The notes: generated by a model from the letters alone, not told the origin. 64,000 bases of DNA from JACVRX01 sp963819885 (GCA_963819885.1 CAWFXV010000032.1:186001-250000), one strand, 5' to 3'; numbered from the stretch's first letter, positions 39,228 through 47,995 are shown. Translations and numbers: made by a program.

Positions 39228-39499
39228 TGGCCGTCGGTTCGAAGGACCTCACCGCTGCAGCGTTACGGGCCATGTCCGATGCCGATCTCGTCAGCGAGCT
39301 GCACAAAGCCAAGGAAGGGCTGTTCAACCTTCGCTTCCAGGCAGCAACCGGTCAGCTCGAGAGCCACGGCCGGTTGAAGGCTGTCCGCCGAGATATCGCC
39401 CGGATCTACACGATCATGCGCGAACGTGAGCTCGGCATCACCGCGCTGGTCGACGATTCCGCGTCCGCCCCTGGAGCCGCCTCGGGCGGTGCCGCATGA
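39227..39499 (+). CDS. rpmC: 50S ribosomal protein L29
   Basis: A 90-residue L29 at the tunnel exit. The two-helix core is LRAMSDADLVSELHKAKEGL, FNLRFQAATGQLESHGRLK and VRRDIARIYTIMRERELG; the final ~20 residues are an Ala/Gly/Ser tail longer than in E. coli. ATG 39227 overlaps the rplP stop; GTG 39224 is an alternative one codon upstream. Confidence 0.96.
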   Translation: MAVGSKDLTAAALRAMSDADLVSELHKAKEGLFNLRFQAATGQLESHGRLKAVRRDIARIYTIMRERELGITALVDDSASAPGAASGGAA

Positions 39500-39789
39500 C
39501 GAGCAAGAAAGACACCGACGTGACCGAACAGACCCGGACCCGCGGCTTTCGCAAGGTGCGCGAGGGCCTCGTCGTCAGCGACAAGATGGACAAGACCGTC
39601 GTTGTCGCCGTCGAAGACCGGTTCAAGCACCCGCTGTACGGCAAGGTCGTGCGCCGTACCAGCAAGCTCAATGCCCATGACGAGCAGAACGCCGCGGTTG
39701 TCGGCGACCGGGTTCTCCTCATGGAGACCCGGCCACTGTCAGCGACCAAGCGCTGGCGCGTCGTGGAGGTTGTGGAGAAGGCGAAATGA
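39496..39789 (+). CDS. rpsQ: 30S ribosomal protein S17
   Basis: A 97-residue S17 with an OB fold that binds 16S rRNA early in assembly. KVREGLVVSDKMDKTVVVAV and HPLYGKVVRRTSKLNAHDE are characteristic. ATG 39496 overlaps the rpmC stop (ATGA), and its own stop overlaps rplN in the same way. Confidence 0.97.
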   Translation: MTSKKDTDVTEQTRTRGFRKVREGLVVSDKMDKTVVVAVEDRFKHPLYGKVVRRTSKLNAHDEQNAAVVGDRVLLMETRPLSATKRWRVVEVVEKAK

Positions 39790-40154
39790 TCCAGCAGGAG
39801 TCGCGGCTGCGGGTCGCCGACAACACGGGTGCGAAGGAACTGCTGTGCATCCGCGTTCTCGGTGGTTCCGGTCGTCGCTACGCCGGCATCGGCGACGTCA
39901 TCGTGGCCACCGTCAAGGACGCCATCCCTGGCGGTGGGGTCAAGAAGGGCGAGGTCGTCAGGGCCGTCGTCGTGCGCACCGCGAAGGAGCGCCGCCGCCC
40001 CGACGGCTCGTACATCCGCTTCGACGAGAACGCCGCTGTGATCATCAAGGACGGCGGAGATCCGCGCGGGACGCGCATCTTCGGTCCGGTCGGACGTGAA
40101 CTGCGGGAGAAGAGATTTATGCGGATCATCTCGCTGGCCCCGGAGGTGCTCTGA
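39786..40154 (+). CDS. rplN: 50S ribosomal protein L14
   Basis: A 122-residue L14, exactly the family length. MIQQESRLRVADNTGAKELL starts the fold and the C terminus reads RIISLAPEVL. It forms part of an intersubunit bridge with 16S rRNA and is the docking site of RsfS. Four-base overlap with rpsQ, 2-base gap to rplX. Confidence 0.98.
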   Translation: MIQQESRLRVADNTGAKELLCIRVLGGSGRRYAGIGDVIVATVKDAIPGGGVKKGEVVRAVVVRTAKERRRPDGSYIRFDENAAVIIKDGGDPRGTRIFGPVGRELREKRFMRIISLAPEVL

Positions 40155-40156
40155 GC

Positions 40157-40492
40157 ATGCGGATCAAGAAAGGTGACACCGTCGTGGTGATCACCGGTAA
40201 GGACAAAGGCGCGATCGGGAAGGTCATCGTGGCCTATCCGGATGATGGCCGAGTTCTCGTCGAGGGCGTCAACCGCATCACCAAGCACACCAAGACGGTG
40301 CAGAGCGCGCGGGGTGCCAAGTCCGGCGGGATCGTGCACCAAGAAGCGCCGATCAAGGTGAGCAACGTGATGCTTGCCGTCGAGGTCGAAATCGACGGAG
40401 AGAAGAAGACCGTCGGGACCAGGGTCGGATATCGGGTCGACGACAACGGCAACAAGGTCCGGTTCGCCAAGCGAACTGGTGAGGACATCTGA
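40157..40492 (+). CDS. rplX: 50S ribosomal protein L24
   Basis: A 111-residue L24, an assembly initiator with a KOW motif at its N terminus (IKKGDTVVVITGKDKGAIG). The GGIVHQEAPIKVSNVMLAVE stretch is conserved. Overlaps rplE by one base. Confidence 0.97.
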   Translation: MRIKKGDTVVVITGKDKGAIGKVIVAYPDDGRVLVEGVNRITKHTKTVQSARGAKSGGIVHQEAPIKVSNVMLAVEVEIDGEKKTVGTRVGYRVDDNGNKVRFAKRTGEDI

Positions 40493-41067
40493 TGAGCACG
40501 CCAACGGCGACCGAGACGTCTACACTGCCGCGGCTCAAGCGGCGCTACCGCGAAGAGATCGTTCCAGCGTTACGAGAACAGTTCGGCGTTGCCAACGTCA
40601 TGCAGGTGCCAACGGTCACCAAGGTCGTCGTCAACATGGGTGTGGGCGACGCCGCGCGTGACGCCAAGCTGATCGAGGGTGCGATCCGGGACCTGCAGGC
40701 GATCACGGGCCAGAAGCCGGCGGTCACCAAAGCGCGCCGGTCGATCGCGCAGTTCAAGCTACGCGAAGGCATGCCGATCGGCGCGCACGTGACGCTGCGG
40801 GGTGACCGGATGTGGGAGTTCCTGGACCGACTCACCTCGATCGCGTTGCCGCGAATCCGCGACTTTCGCGGGCTGTCGCCGAAGCAGTTCGACGGCCGGG
40901 GCAACTACACCTTCGGTCTCACCGAGCAGGCGGTGTTCCACGAGATCAACCAGGACGCCATCGACCGGGTCCGCGGGATGGACATCACCGTCGTGACGAC
41001 CGCAGAAACCGACGAGCTCGGCCGTGCGCTGCTGAAGCTCCTGGGCTTCCCTTTCAAGGAGCAGTGA
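40492..41067 (+). CDS. rplE: 50S ribosomal protein L5
   Basis: A 191-residue L5 that carries 5S rRNA and contacts S13 and the P-site tRNA. It shows MQVPTVTKVVVNMGVGDAAR, GQKPAVTKARRSIAQFKLRE and the C-terminal LLKLLGFPFK. ATG 40492 overlaps the rplX stop. A 98-base spacer follows before rpsN, longer than other gaps here, and holds no gene. Confidence 0.97.
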   Translation: MSTPTATETSTLPRLKRRYREEIVPALREQFGVANVMQVPTVTKVVVNMGVGDAARDAKLIEGAIRDLQAITGQKPAVTKARRSIAQFKLREGMPIGAHVTLRGDRMWEFLDRLTSIALPRIRDFRGLSPKQFDGRGNYTFGLTEQAVFHEINQDAIDRVRGMDITVVTTAETDELGRALLKLLGFPFKEQ

Positions 41068-41165
41068 GGAGATGAGCGAGCGGAGTGGGCGGCGTTGCGA
41101 CGGGGGAGCAGCCGGCCGCGTAGTGAGCGAGTCGACAAACGCGACCAGAAAAATGGAGAACTGAC

Positions 41166-41351
41166 GTGGCGAAGAAGGCCTTGATCAACAAGGCGAATGC
41201 GAAGCCGAAGTTCGCGGTTCGCGCCTACAGCCGCTGCCAGCGGTGCGGGCGTCCGCACTCGGTTTACCGCAAGTTCGGCTTGTGCCGGGTGTGCCTGCGT
41301 GAAATGGCGCATCGCGGCGAACTCCCCGGCATCACGAAATCCAGCTGGTAA
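41166..41351 (+). CDS. rpsN: 30S ribosomal protein S14, zinc-binding short form
   Basis: A 61-residue S14 (type Z) with Cys24, Cys27, Cys40 and Cys43 forming the zinc site. It starts MAKKALINKANAKPKFAVRA and ends ELPGITKSSW. GTG 41166 follows a GGAGAAC ribosome site. Actinobacteria may also hold a zinc-free paralogue elsewhere; none is in the window. Confidence 0.98.
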   Translation: MAKKALINKANAKPKFAVRAYSRCQRCGRPHSVYRKFGLCRVCLREMAHRGELPGITKSSW

Positions 41352-41417
41352 GGATCGACATCGCCGAAGGTCCCGGCCCAACGGCTCGGATACCACGGCG
41401 GGAAAGCAGTACCGACC

Positions 41418-41825
41418 ATGACCATGACTGACCCCATCGCAGACATGCTGACCCGTCTGCGTAACGCCAACGCGGCTTACCACGACACCGTGAGCATGCC
41501 GTACAGCAAGCTCAAGTCGCACATCGCGGAGATCCTGAAGCAGGAGGGTTTCATTGCCTCCTGGCAGTTACAGGAAAGCGCGGACAAGCCAGTCGAGAAG
41601 TCGCTCGTGCTGACGCTCAAGTACGGCCCGAGCCGGGAGCGTTCCATCGCCGGAGTTCGCCGGGTGAGCAAGCCGGGCCTGCGGGTGTACGCGAAGTCGA
41701 CGAACATGCCCAGGGTGCTCGGTGGGCTGGGCGTCGCGATCATCTCCACCTCCCAAGGCCTGCTGACCGACCGATCGGCAACCAAGCAGCGCGTAGGCGG
41801 GGAAGTCCTCGCCTACGTCTGGTAA
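41418..41825 (+). CDS. rpsH: 30S ribosomal protein S8
   Basis: A 135-residue S8. It starts MTMTDPIADMLTRLRNANAA; an in-frame ATG at 41424 would remove two residues. The C-terminal domain shows STSQGLLTDRSATKQRVGGE and ends AYVW. In E. coli S8 represses the spc operon. It is 66 bases after rpsN and 13 bases before rplF. Confidence 0.98.
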   Translation: MTMTDPIADMLTRLRNANAAYHDTVSMPYSKLKSHIAEILKQEGFIASWQLQESADKPVEKSLVLTLKYGPSRERSIAGVRRVSKPGLRVYAKSTNMPRVLGGLGVAIISTSQGLLTDRSATKQRVGGEVLAYVW

Positions 41826-41838
41826 CGGGGGGTAGGAC

Positions 41839-42381
41839 ATGTCGCGCATCGGCAAGATGCCCATTGCCGTCCCCGGCGGTGTCGAGGTCGCCATCGACGG
41901 CCGTGAAGTCACCGTGAGCGGTCCGAAGGGCAGTTTGAACCACACGCTGCCGCCGACGATCGACGTGGAGCGGACTGACGACGGCGCGCTGTCGGTCCGT
42001 CGTCCCGACGACGAGCGGGAGAACCGGGCCCTGCACGGGCTGACCCGGTCGCTGGTGGCCAACATGGTCACCGGTGTGACCCAGGGCTATGAGAAGAAGC
42101 TGGAAATCGTCGGCGTCGGGTACCGGGTGATCGCTCGCGGGCAGAATCTGGAGTTCGCGCTCGGTTACAGCCATCCCATCGTGGTCGAGGCGCCGAACGG
42201 AATCTCCTTTGCCGTCGAGTCGCCGACGCGGTTCTCCGTGCAGGGCATCGACAAGCAGCAGGTCGGCGAGATCGCGGCCAACATCCGCAAGCTGCGCAAG
42301 CCGGAGCCATACAAAGGCAAGGGGATCCGCTACGCCGGAGAGCAGGTCCGCCGCAAGGTCGGGAAGGCTGGGAAGAAGTAA
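41839..42381 (+). CDS. rplF: 50S ribosomal protein L6
   Basis: A 180-residue L6 with two similar alpha/beta domains. It begins MSRIGKMPIAVPGGVEVAID, and the C-terminal signature PEPYKGKGIRYAGEQVRRKV is intact. It lies near the factor-binding site. rplR starts on the base after its stop. Confidence 0.98.
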   Translation: MSRIGKMPIAVPGGVEVAIDGREVTVSGPKGSLNHTLPPTIDVERTDDGALSVRRPDDERENRALHGLTRSLVANMVTGVTQGYEKKLEIVGVGYRVIARGQNLEFALGYSHPIVVEAPNGISFAVESPTRFSVQGIDKQQVGEIAANIRKLRKPEPYKGKGIRYAGEQVRRKVGKAGKK

Positions 42382-42792
42382 ATGGGTATCGCGATCTCGG
42401 GGCATGGATCCGGGCATGGATCCGGGCATGGCCGGCGTCACCACGACAGGGCCGGCGCCCGCGACCGCCGTCATCTGCGAGTACGCAAAAAGATCACCGG
42501 CTCGGCGCAGCGTCCGCGGCTCGTGGTGACCCGCTCGCTTCGGCACATGGTGGTCCAATTGATCGACGACTCCTCCGGGCACACGCTGGCCTCGGCTTCC
42601 AGCATGGAAACCGACCTGCGTGGCGCCTCCGGCGACAAAACGGCCAAGGCCCGCTCGGTCGGCGAGCGAATCGCTGAGCGGGCCAAATCGGCCGGCGTCG
42701 AGACCGTTGTCTTCGACCGAGCAGGCAACAGCTACCACGGCCGAGTGGCTGCGGTGGCCGACGGCGCCCGCGCCGGCGGCCTGAAGTTCTGA
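42382..42792 (+). CDS. rplR: 50S ribosomal protein L18 with a Gly-His repeat at the N terminus
   Basis: A 136-residue L18 that binds 5S rRNA. The core begins RRHLRVRKKITGSAQRPRL and ends in DGARAGGLKF. The first ~25 residues are unusual: ISGHGSGHGSGHGRRHH is encoded by 12-bp tandem copies (42401-42412, 42413-42424 and a partial third). The ATG directly follows the rplF stop. A later start within the repeat is not available as ATG in frame. Typical L18 of actinobacteria has a basic N terminus without this repeat. Confidence 0.93.
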   Translation: MGIAISGHGSGHGSGHGRRHHDRAGARDRRHLRVRKKITGSAQRPRLVVTRSLRHMVVQLIDDSSGHTLASASSMETDLRGASGDKTAKARSVGERIAERAKSAGVETVVFDRAGNSYHGRVAAVADGARAGGLKF

Positions 42793-42815
42793 CACGTACC
42801 GAGGAAGAGGGAATC

Positions 42816-43421
42816 ATGGCTGGACCCCAGCGCCGCGGCAGCGGTGCCGGAGGCGAGCGACGTGACCGCCGCGACCGCGACGGCCGTCGCGATGGCGGGG
42901 CGGACAAGACCGCCTACATCGAGCGCGTCGTCGCGATCAACCGGGTCGCGAAGGTCGTGCGGGGTGGGCGGCGCTTCAGCTTCACCGCCCTGGTGGTCGT
43001 CGGTGACGGTGACGGCACGGTCGGCGTCGGATATGGCAAGGCCAGGGAGGTGCCCGCAGCGATAGCCAAGGGCGTCGAAGAGGCCAAGAAACAGTTCTTC
43101 AAGGTGCCCCGGATCCAGGGCACGATCCCGCACCCCATCCAGGGTGAGAAGGCGGCCGGCGTGGTTCTCCTCCGCCCGGCGTCGCCGGGTACCGGCGTCA
43201 TCGCCGGCGGTCCGGTGCGTGCCGTGCTCGAGTGCGCGGGCATTCGCGACGTGCTGAGCAAGTCGCTCGGTTCGTCCAACGCGATCAACATCGTGCACGC
43301 GACGGTCGATGCCCTCAAGCACCTGGAACGACCCGAACAGGTGGCAGCTCGGCGCGGCCGGCCGCTGGAAGACGTCGCGCCTGCGGCGCTACTGCGTGCC
43401 CAGGCCGGAGGGTCGGCATGA
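42816..43421 (+). CDS. rpsE: 30S ribosomal protein S5
   Basis: A 201-residue S5 with an Arg/Gly-rich N-terminal extension (about 30 residues), the double-stranded RNA-binding domain (ERVVAINRVAKVVRGGRRF) and the GPVRAVLECAGIRDVLSKSL segment. The spectinomycin-site loop is wild type by eye. GAGGAAGAGGGA precedes ATG 42816; rpmD overlaps its stop. Confidence 0.97.
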   Translation: MAGPQRRGSGAGGERRDRRDRDGRRDGGADKTAYIERVVAINRVAKVVRGGRRFSFTALVVVGDGDGTVGVGYGKAREVPAAIAKGVEEAKKQFFKVPRIQGTIPHPIQGEKAAGVVLLRPASPGTGVIAGGPVRAVLECAGIRDVLSKSLGSSNAINIVHATVDALKHLERPEQVAARRGRPLEDVAPAALLRAQAGGSA

Positions 43422-43600
43422 GCAGGCTGAAGGTCCGTCAGGTGAAGAGCGGCATCGGCGGTACGCCGTCGCAGCGTGAGACGCTGCGATCGCTTGGCCT
43501 CAAGCGCATCCGCGACGAGGTCGTGAAGGAGGACCGGCCGGAGATCCGCGGCATGGTCCGCACGGTGGCTCATCTGGTCGCCATCGAGGAGGTCGACTGA
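43418..43600 (+). CDS. rpmD: 50S ribosomal protein L30
   Basis: A 60-residue L30. It starts MSRLKVRQVKSGIGGTPSQR and contains SLGLKRIRDEVVKEDRPEIR, typical of the family. ATG 43418 overlaps the rpsE stop (ATGA); rplO begins one base after its stop. Confidence 0.97.
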   Translation: MSRLKVRQVKSGIGGTPSQRETLRSLGLKRIRDEVVKEDRPEIRGMVRTVAHLVAIEEVD

Positions 43601-43601
43601 C

Positions 43602-44066
43602 ATGCCTGCGTCCAACGAAGGGGCACCACTCAAGCCTCATCATTTGCGGCCCGCGGACGGCGCCAAGACCGCCAAGACCCGGGTGGGTCGCGGCCGCGCC
43701 GGCGCCAGGGGCAAGACGGCGGGACGAGGCACCAAGGGCAGCAAGGCCCGCGGCACGGTGTCGGCTCGGTTCGAGGGCGGGCAGATGCCACTGCACATGC
43801 GGCTGCCCAAGTTGAAGGGCTTCAAGAACCCCTTCCGGGTCGAATACCAGGTCGTCAACCTGGATCGCCTCGCCGCGCTGTACCCCGATGGCGGAACCGT
43901 GAACGTCGACGATCTGGTGGGCAAGGGTGTCGTTCGCGCCGGCCGCCCGGTCAAGATCCTCGGCACTGGTGAGGTCTCGGCCGCCCTGCAGATCAGTGCG
44001 CACGCGTTCTCGACCTCGGCGAAGGAGAAGATCACCGCAGCAGGTGGGTCGGCCACCGAGCTCTGA
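43602..44066 (+). CDS. rplO: 50S ribosomal protein L15
   Basis: A 154-residue L15. The N-terminal basic arm RVGRGRAGARGKTAGRGTKG penetrates 23S rRNA, and the globular part contains GQMPLHMRLPKLKGFKN. It is the last ribosomal protein gene before secY; a 119-base gap follows that may hold a weak secY promoter, but no clear boxes were seen. Confidence 0.97.
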   Translation: MPASNEGAPLKPHHLRPADGAKTAKTRVGRGRAGARGKTAGRGTKGSKARGTVSARFEGGQMPLHMRLPKLKGFKNPFRVEYQVVNLDRLAALYPDGGTVNVDDLVGKGVVRAGRPVKILGTGEVSAALQISAHAFSTSAKEKITAAGGSATEL

Positions 44067-44185
44067 GGCGCTGCGGCGTCGCAAGTAGCCGCCTGTTATC
44101 GTCACGAACGACGTCACAATGCGTCGGCAGCGCCGACCGTCCGTACCACAGCGCCAACGTTTCGGCGCCGCGCAGGAGGAAGTCA

Positions 44186-45475
44186 GTGCTCACCGCGTTC
44201 GCTCGGGCGTTCCGTACGCCCGACCTACGCAGGAAGATGCTCTTCACCCTGGGCATCATCGCGTTGTTCCGACTGGGGTCGGTCGTGCCGACGCCTGGTA
44301 TCGACGTGCAGGCGGTCAACACCTGCGTCGAGCAGGTAGGAAACACCGGCGTCTACGGCATGCTCAACCTGTTCTCCGGTGGAGCGCTCCTACAGCTCGC
44401 GGTGTTCGCGCTGGGCATCATGCCCTACATCACGGCCAGCATCATTCTCCAGCTGCTGACCGTGGTGATCCCACGGCTCGAGGCTCTCAAGAAGGAGGGT
44501 CAGGCCGGCCAGACGAAGATCACGCAGTACACGCGCTATCTCACCATTGGGCTGGCCGTGCTACAGGCGACGACGATCGTGTCGTTGGCCCGGAACGGCC
44601 AGCTGTTCCCGAACTGCCCCGAACAGATCGTCCCCGACGACTCGATCGGCACCATCGTCGTCATGGTCATCACGATGACGGCCGGCACGGCCGTGATCAT
44701 GTGGCTGGGTGAGCTCATCACCGACCGTGGCGTCGGCAACGGGATGTCCATCTTGATCTTCACCCAGATCATCGCCACGTTCCCGACCGCGCTGTGGAGC
44801 ATTCGGGTCTCGCAGGGTTGGCCGACCTTCGCCATCGTCTTGCTCGTCGGTCTGGTCGTCGTGACCGCCGTCGTGTTCATCGAGCAGGCGCAACGCCGGA
44901 TCCCCGTCCAGTACGCGAAACGGATGGTCGGGCGGCGGATGTACGGCGGTTCGGCGACCTACATCCCGCTCAAGATCAACCAAGCCGGAATCATCCCGGT
45001 CATCTTCGCCTCGTCGCTGCTCTACCTGCCGTTGCTGCTGAGTCAGTTCAACCCAGAAGCCGACTGGGCGGTATGGATCCAGAACAACTTCACCACCGGT
45101 GAGCATTGGCTCTACATGGTGACGTTCTTCTTGCTGATCGTGTTCTTCACCTACTTCTACGTGTCGATCACGTTCAACCCGAAGGACGTCGCCGACAACA
45201 TGAAGAAGTACGGCGGTTTCATCCCTGGTATCCGGGCCGGTCGGCCTACTGAGGAATACCTCGACTACGTCCTGACCCGGCTGACCGCTCCGGGCTCGGT
45301 GTATCTCGGGCTCGTCGCGCTGATCCCGCTGGTGGCCTTCGTCCTGGTCGACGCCAACGCCAACTTCCCCTTCGGTGGCACCAGCATTCTGATCATGGTG
45401 GGGGTGGGTTTGCAGACCGTGCAGCAGATCGAGAGCCAGCTGCAGCAGCGCAACTACGAAGGGTTCCTGCGGTGA
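44186..45475 (+). CDS. secY: Preprotein translocase subunit SecY
   Basis: A 429-residue membrane channel protein with 10 hydrophobic helices. Motifs include RLGSVVPTPGIDVQAVN after helix 1, GIMPYITASIILQLLTVVIP, and PGIRAGRPTEEYLDYVLTRL in the cytoplasmic loop before the last helices. GTG 44186 follows GCAGGAGGAAG. With SecE (16576) it forms the Sec channel. adk overlaps its stop by 4 bases. Confidence 0.98.
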   Translation: MLTAFARAFRTPDLRRKMLFTLGIIALFRLGSVVPTPGIDVQAVNTCVEQVGNTGVYGMLNLFSGGALLQLAVFALGIMPYITASIILQLLTVVIPRLEALKKEGQAGQTKITQYTRYLTIGLAVLQATTIVSLARNGQLFPNCPEQIVPDDSIGTIVVMVITMTAGTAVIMWLGELITDRGVGNGMSILIFTQIIATFPTALWSIRVSQGWPTFAIVLLVGLVVVTAVVFIEQAQRRIPVQYAKRMVGRRMYGGSATYIPLKINQAGIIPVIFASSLLYLPLLLSQFNPEADWAVWIQNNFTTGEHWLYMVTFFLLIVFFTYFYVSITFNPKDVADNMKKYGGFIPGIRAGRPTEEYLDYVLTRLTAPGSVYLGLVALIPLVAFVLVDANANFPFGGTSILIMVGVGLQTVQQIESQLQQRNYEGFLR

Positions 45476-46089
45476 AGCGGCTGCTGCTGATGGGCCCGCC
45501 CGGCTCCGGCAAGGGCACCCAGGCCGCCATCGTCGCGTCCCGGCTGGGTATCCCGGCGATTTCCACCGGCGACATCTTCCGCGCCAACGTCGCTGGGGGA
45601 ACCCCGCTGGGGGTCGAGGCGAAGAAGTACATATCCCAGGGCGAGTACGTCCCGGACTCGGTGACGAACGCCATGGTGCGGTCTCGCCTCTCGCGTCCGG
45701 ACGCCACGACCGGCTTCATCCTCGACGGGTATCCGCGCACGGTTTCACAGGTCGAGTTTCTCGACCAGGTGCTCGCCGAACAGGGGACCAAGCTCGACTG
45801 CGTCATCACGTTGGTCGTCGACGTGGAGGAGGTCGTCAAGCGGATACTCCGACGAGCCGACGCCGAGGGTCGTAGCGACGACACGGAGGACGTCATCCGG
45901 CATCGCCTGAAGCTGTTTGCCGAACAGACCGCGCCGCTGGCCGAGGTCTACGAGGCCCGGGGTCTGCTGACGCGAGTCAACGGCATGGGCCCGGTGTCGG
46001 AGGTCGCGACCAGGATGCTGGCGGTGGTGACCGACGGGGATGAGCTCACCATGCCCGACCCGACCGGAGACTCGACTCAGCCCGCATGA
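45472..46089 (+). CDS. adk: Adenylate kinase, short form
   Basis: A 205-residue enzyme that interconverts ATP + AMP and 2 ADP. The P-loop is GPPGSGKGTQ, AMP site residues lie in STGDIFRANV and FILDGYPRT, and the LID is short (RADAEGRSDDTEDVIRHRL) without the zinc-binding insert, as in other actinobacteria. GTG 45472 overlaps the secY stop. map overlaps its stop. Confidence 0.97.
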   Translation: MKRLLLMGPPGSGKGTQAAIVASRLGIPAISTGDIFRANVAGGTPLGVEAKKYISQGEYVPDSVTNAMVRSRLSRPDATTGFILDGYPRTVSQVEFLDQVLAEQGTKLDCVITLVVDVEEVVKRILRRADAEGRSDDTEDVIRHRLKLFAEQTAPLAEVYEARGLLTRVNGMGPVSEVATRMLAVVTDGDELTMPDPTGDSTQPA

Positions 46090-46928
46090 TCCAGCTCAAG
46101 TCCGACGTCGAGGTCGAGAAGATGCGTCTGGCTGGACTGGTCGTGGCCGAAGCGCTCGCCGCCGTCCGGGCTGCCGTCGCCCCTGGCGTGACACTGGGCG
46201 AACTCGATGCGCTCGCCGATGACGAGATCCGGTCGCGGGGAGCGGTGCCGTCCTTTCTCGACTACCTCCCCGGCGTCGGCTACGTACCGCGTAGTCCGGG
46301 CCGAAACTCCTTCCCGGCGACGATCTGCGCATCGGTGAACGACGAGATCGTCCATGGGATCCCGGGCCATCGTCGCCTCGTGTCTGGTGATGTGGTGTCT
46401 GTCGACTGTGGCGCGATCCTGGACGGTTGGCACGGCGATGCAGCTGTGACTCTGCCCGTGGGGAAGGTGAGCGACGAGGCCGCGCGTCTGCTGGCCGCTT
46501 GCGAGGGGTCGCTATGGGCCGGCATCGCGGCGATGCAAGTGGGCAACCGGCTGCGTGACATCGGTGCGGCGGTCGAGGACCACGTGCAGGGTTCCGGCGA
46601 CTACGGGATCGTCGCCGAGTACGGCGGCCACGGCATCGGCACGGAGATGCACCAGGATCCGCATGTGCTCAATTACCGCACCCGCGTGCGCGGTCCCAAG
46701 CTGGTGCCCGGCATGGTCCTGGCGATCGAGCCGATGATCAACATCGGCCGGCCGGAGACCAGGATCCAGTCCGACGGCTGGACGGTCGTCACCGCCGACG
46801 GCTCGCTGTCCGCGCACTTCGAGCACACCGTCGCCGTCACCCCAGACGGGCCGTGGGTCCTCACCGCGCTGGACGGCGGCGCCTCCCGGCTCAGCTCGCT
46901 CGGTGTGCCTACGCCGGCCACCGCCTGA
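46086..46928 (+). CDS. map: Methionine aminopeptidase, type I
   Basis: A 280-residue enzyme that removes the N-terminal methionine from new proteins. The dimetal site ligands are visible in VDCGAILDGWHGD (two Asp), GGHGIGTEMH (His), AIEPMI (Glu) and AHFEHT (Glu). There is no N-terminal SH3-binding or zinc extension. ATG 46086 overlaps the adk stop. The secY-adk-map order is conserved. Confidence 0.97.
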   Translation: MIQLKSDVEVEKMRLAGLVVAEALAAVRAAVAPGVTLGELDALADDEIRSRGAVPSFLDYLPGVGYVPRSPGRNSFPATICASVNDEIVHGIPGHRRLVSGDVVSVDCGAILDGWHGDAAVTLPVGKVSDEAARLLAACEGSLWAGIAAMQVGNRLRDIGAAVEDHVQGSGDYGIVAEYGGHGIGTEMHQDPHVLNYRTRVRGPKLVPGMVLAIEPMINIGRPETRIQSDGWTVVTADGSLSAHFEHTVAVTPDGPWVLTALDGGASRLSSLGVPTPATA

Positions 46929-46991
46929 CTTCGCGCAGATCCGGGTCATCCCCGATGGTCGGCGTCCGGTCGGTCCGGGATACTTGCGGTC

Positions 46992-47444
46992 ATGGTCGAC
47001 CGGCCGGAGATGCGAGCGTCAGACACCGACCGCGACCGGATAGCGGCCGTGCTCCGTGACGCACACGCCGACGGTCGGCTGGCGCAGGACGAATTGCTCG
47101 AACGGCTCGGCGCGACCTACGAGGCACGCACCTATGGCGAGCTCGACCGGCTGGTTGCGGACCTTCCCCGGCCAGCACGGCCGCCCGCGACCAGGTCGGC
47201 CGGTCGCCCCACCGCCCGGCCGGCTCCCGTCTCACCGGCTCGGAGCAAGACCGGTCGCACCGGCCTGACCGTCGCGTGGTGGGTCTGGGGCACCGCCGTC
47301 TCGGTCAACGTGGTGATCTGGCTGCTGGTGTCAATACTCGGCGGCGAGGACGTGTACTTCTGGCCAGCCTGGGTCGCCGGTCCGTGGGGAGTCGTGCTGC
47401 TGATGATGACGCTGGCCAGCCGCCGCTTCGACCGAGGCCGGTAA
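46992..47444 (+). CDS. DUF1707 domain membrane protein
   Basis: A 150-residue protein. Residues 7-58 match DUF1707 (MRASDTDRDRIAAVLRDAHA, then GRLAQDELLERL and TYGELDRLVADLP), followed by a Pro/Arg/Ala-rich linker (60-90) and two hydrophobic segments near residues 93-115 and 122-140. It is typical of small actinobacterial SHOCT/DUF1707 membrane proteins of unknown function. ATG 47010 is an alternative start. Inserted between map and infA, it may be transcribed with map. Confidence 0.8.
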   Translation: MVDRPEMRASDTDRDRIAAVLRDAHADGRLAQDELLERLGATYEARTYGELDRLVADLPRPARPPATRSAGRPTARPAPVSPARSKTGRTGLTVAWWVWGTAVSVNVVIWLLVSILGGEDVYFWPAWVAGPWGVVLLMMTLASRRFDRGR

Positions 47445-47469
47445 CTGCCGGACCGAAGATCAACCCGGT

Positions 47470-47500
47470 TTGGCATCGAGCCCCCGCCGTGCCGTACAAT
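47470..47500 (+). promoter_or_regulatory. Candidate promoter for infA-rpmJ-rpsM
   Basis: TTGGCA (47470-47475) with TACAAT (47495-47500), spacer 19; a TGGCAT reading gives 18. The -10 box matches 5 of 6 consensus bases. The leader to infA is about 128 bases. Confidence 0.55.
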
Positions 47501-47634
47501 TCGTGGTCGGCCCACTGTGGCCTGATTCGGCGTGCCCCGCGGCTGATCTCATTCCCGGGATAGGGGCGTGCCGGCGGGCTCGTTCGTCGGTGAGCCGAGC
47601 CGTCAGACACATCCACGACAGAAGCGCGGAGGCA

Positions 47635-47856
47635 ATGCCGAAGAAGGACGGGGTCATCGAGATCGAGGGCACCGTGGTCGAAGCTCTACCGAATGCCATG
47701 TTCCGGGTCGAGCTCTCCAACGGCCACAAGGTTCTCGCCCACATCTCAGGCAAGATGCGCCAGCACTACATCCGGATCCTCCCCGAGGACCGCGTCGTGG
47801 TGGAGCTCAGCCCCTACGACCTCACCCGCGGTCGGATCGTGTACCGCTACAAGTGA
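47635..47856 (+). CDS. infA: Translation initiation factor IF-1
   Basis: A 73-residue S1-type OB-fold protein that occupies the A site during initiation. It begins MPKKDGVIEIEGTVVEALPN and ends RGRIVYRYK. ATG 47635 follows CGGAGGC. Upstream in-frame codons are not conserved. rpmJ follows after 25 bases. Confidence 0.98.
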   Translation: MPKKDGVIEIEGTVVEALPNAMFRVELSNGHKVLAHISGKMRQHYIRILPEDRVVVELSPYDLTRGRIVYRYK

Positions 47857-47881
47857 CCACATTCGCCCGACGGAGACAGCA

Positions 47882-47995
47882 ATGAAGGTCAAGCCGAGCG
47901 TCAAGCCCATCTGTGACAAGTGCAAGGTGATCCGCCGGCACGGGCGGGTCATGGTGATCTGCGAGAACCTGCGGCACAAGCAGCGGCAGGGCTGA
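47882..47995 (+). CDS. rpmJ: 50S ribosomal protein L36, zinc form
   Basis: A 37-residue L36 with the zinc ligands Cys11, Cys14, Cys27 and His32 (KPICDKCK, VICENLRHKQRQG). It is the smallest ribosomal protein and sits near the factor-binding region. ATG 47882 follows GGAGACAGC. The 139 bases before rpsM fold into a GC-rich CCCCGG/CCGGGG hairpin near 48045-48075. Confidence 0.97.
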   Translation: MKVKPSVKPICDKCKVIRRHGRVMVICENLRHKQRQG

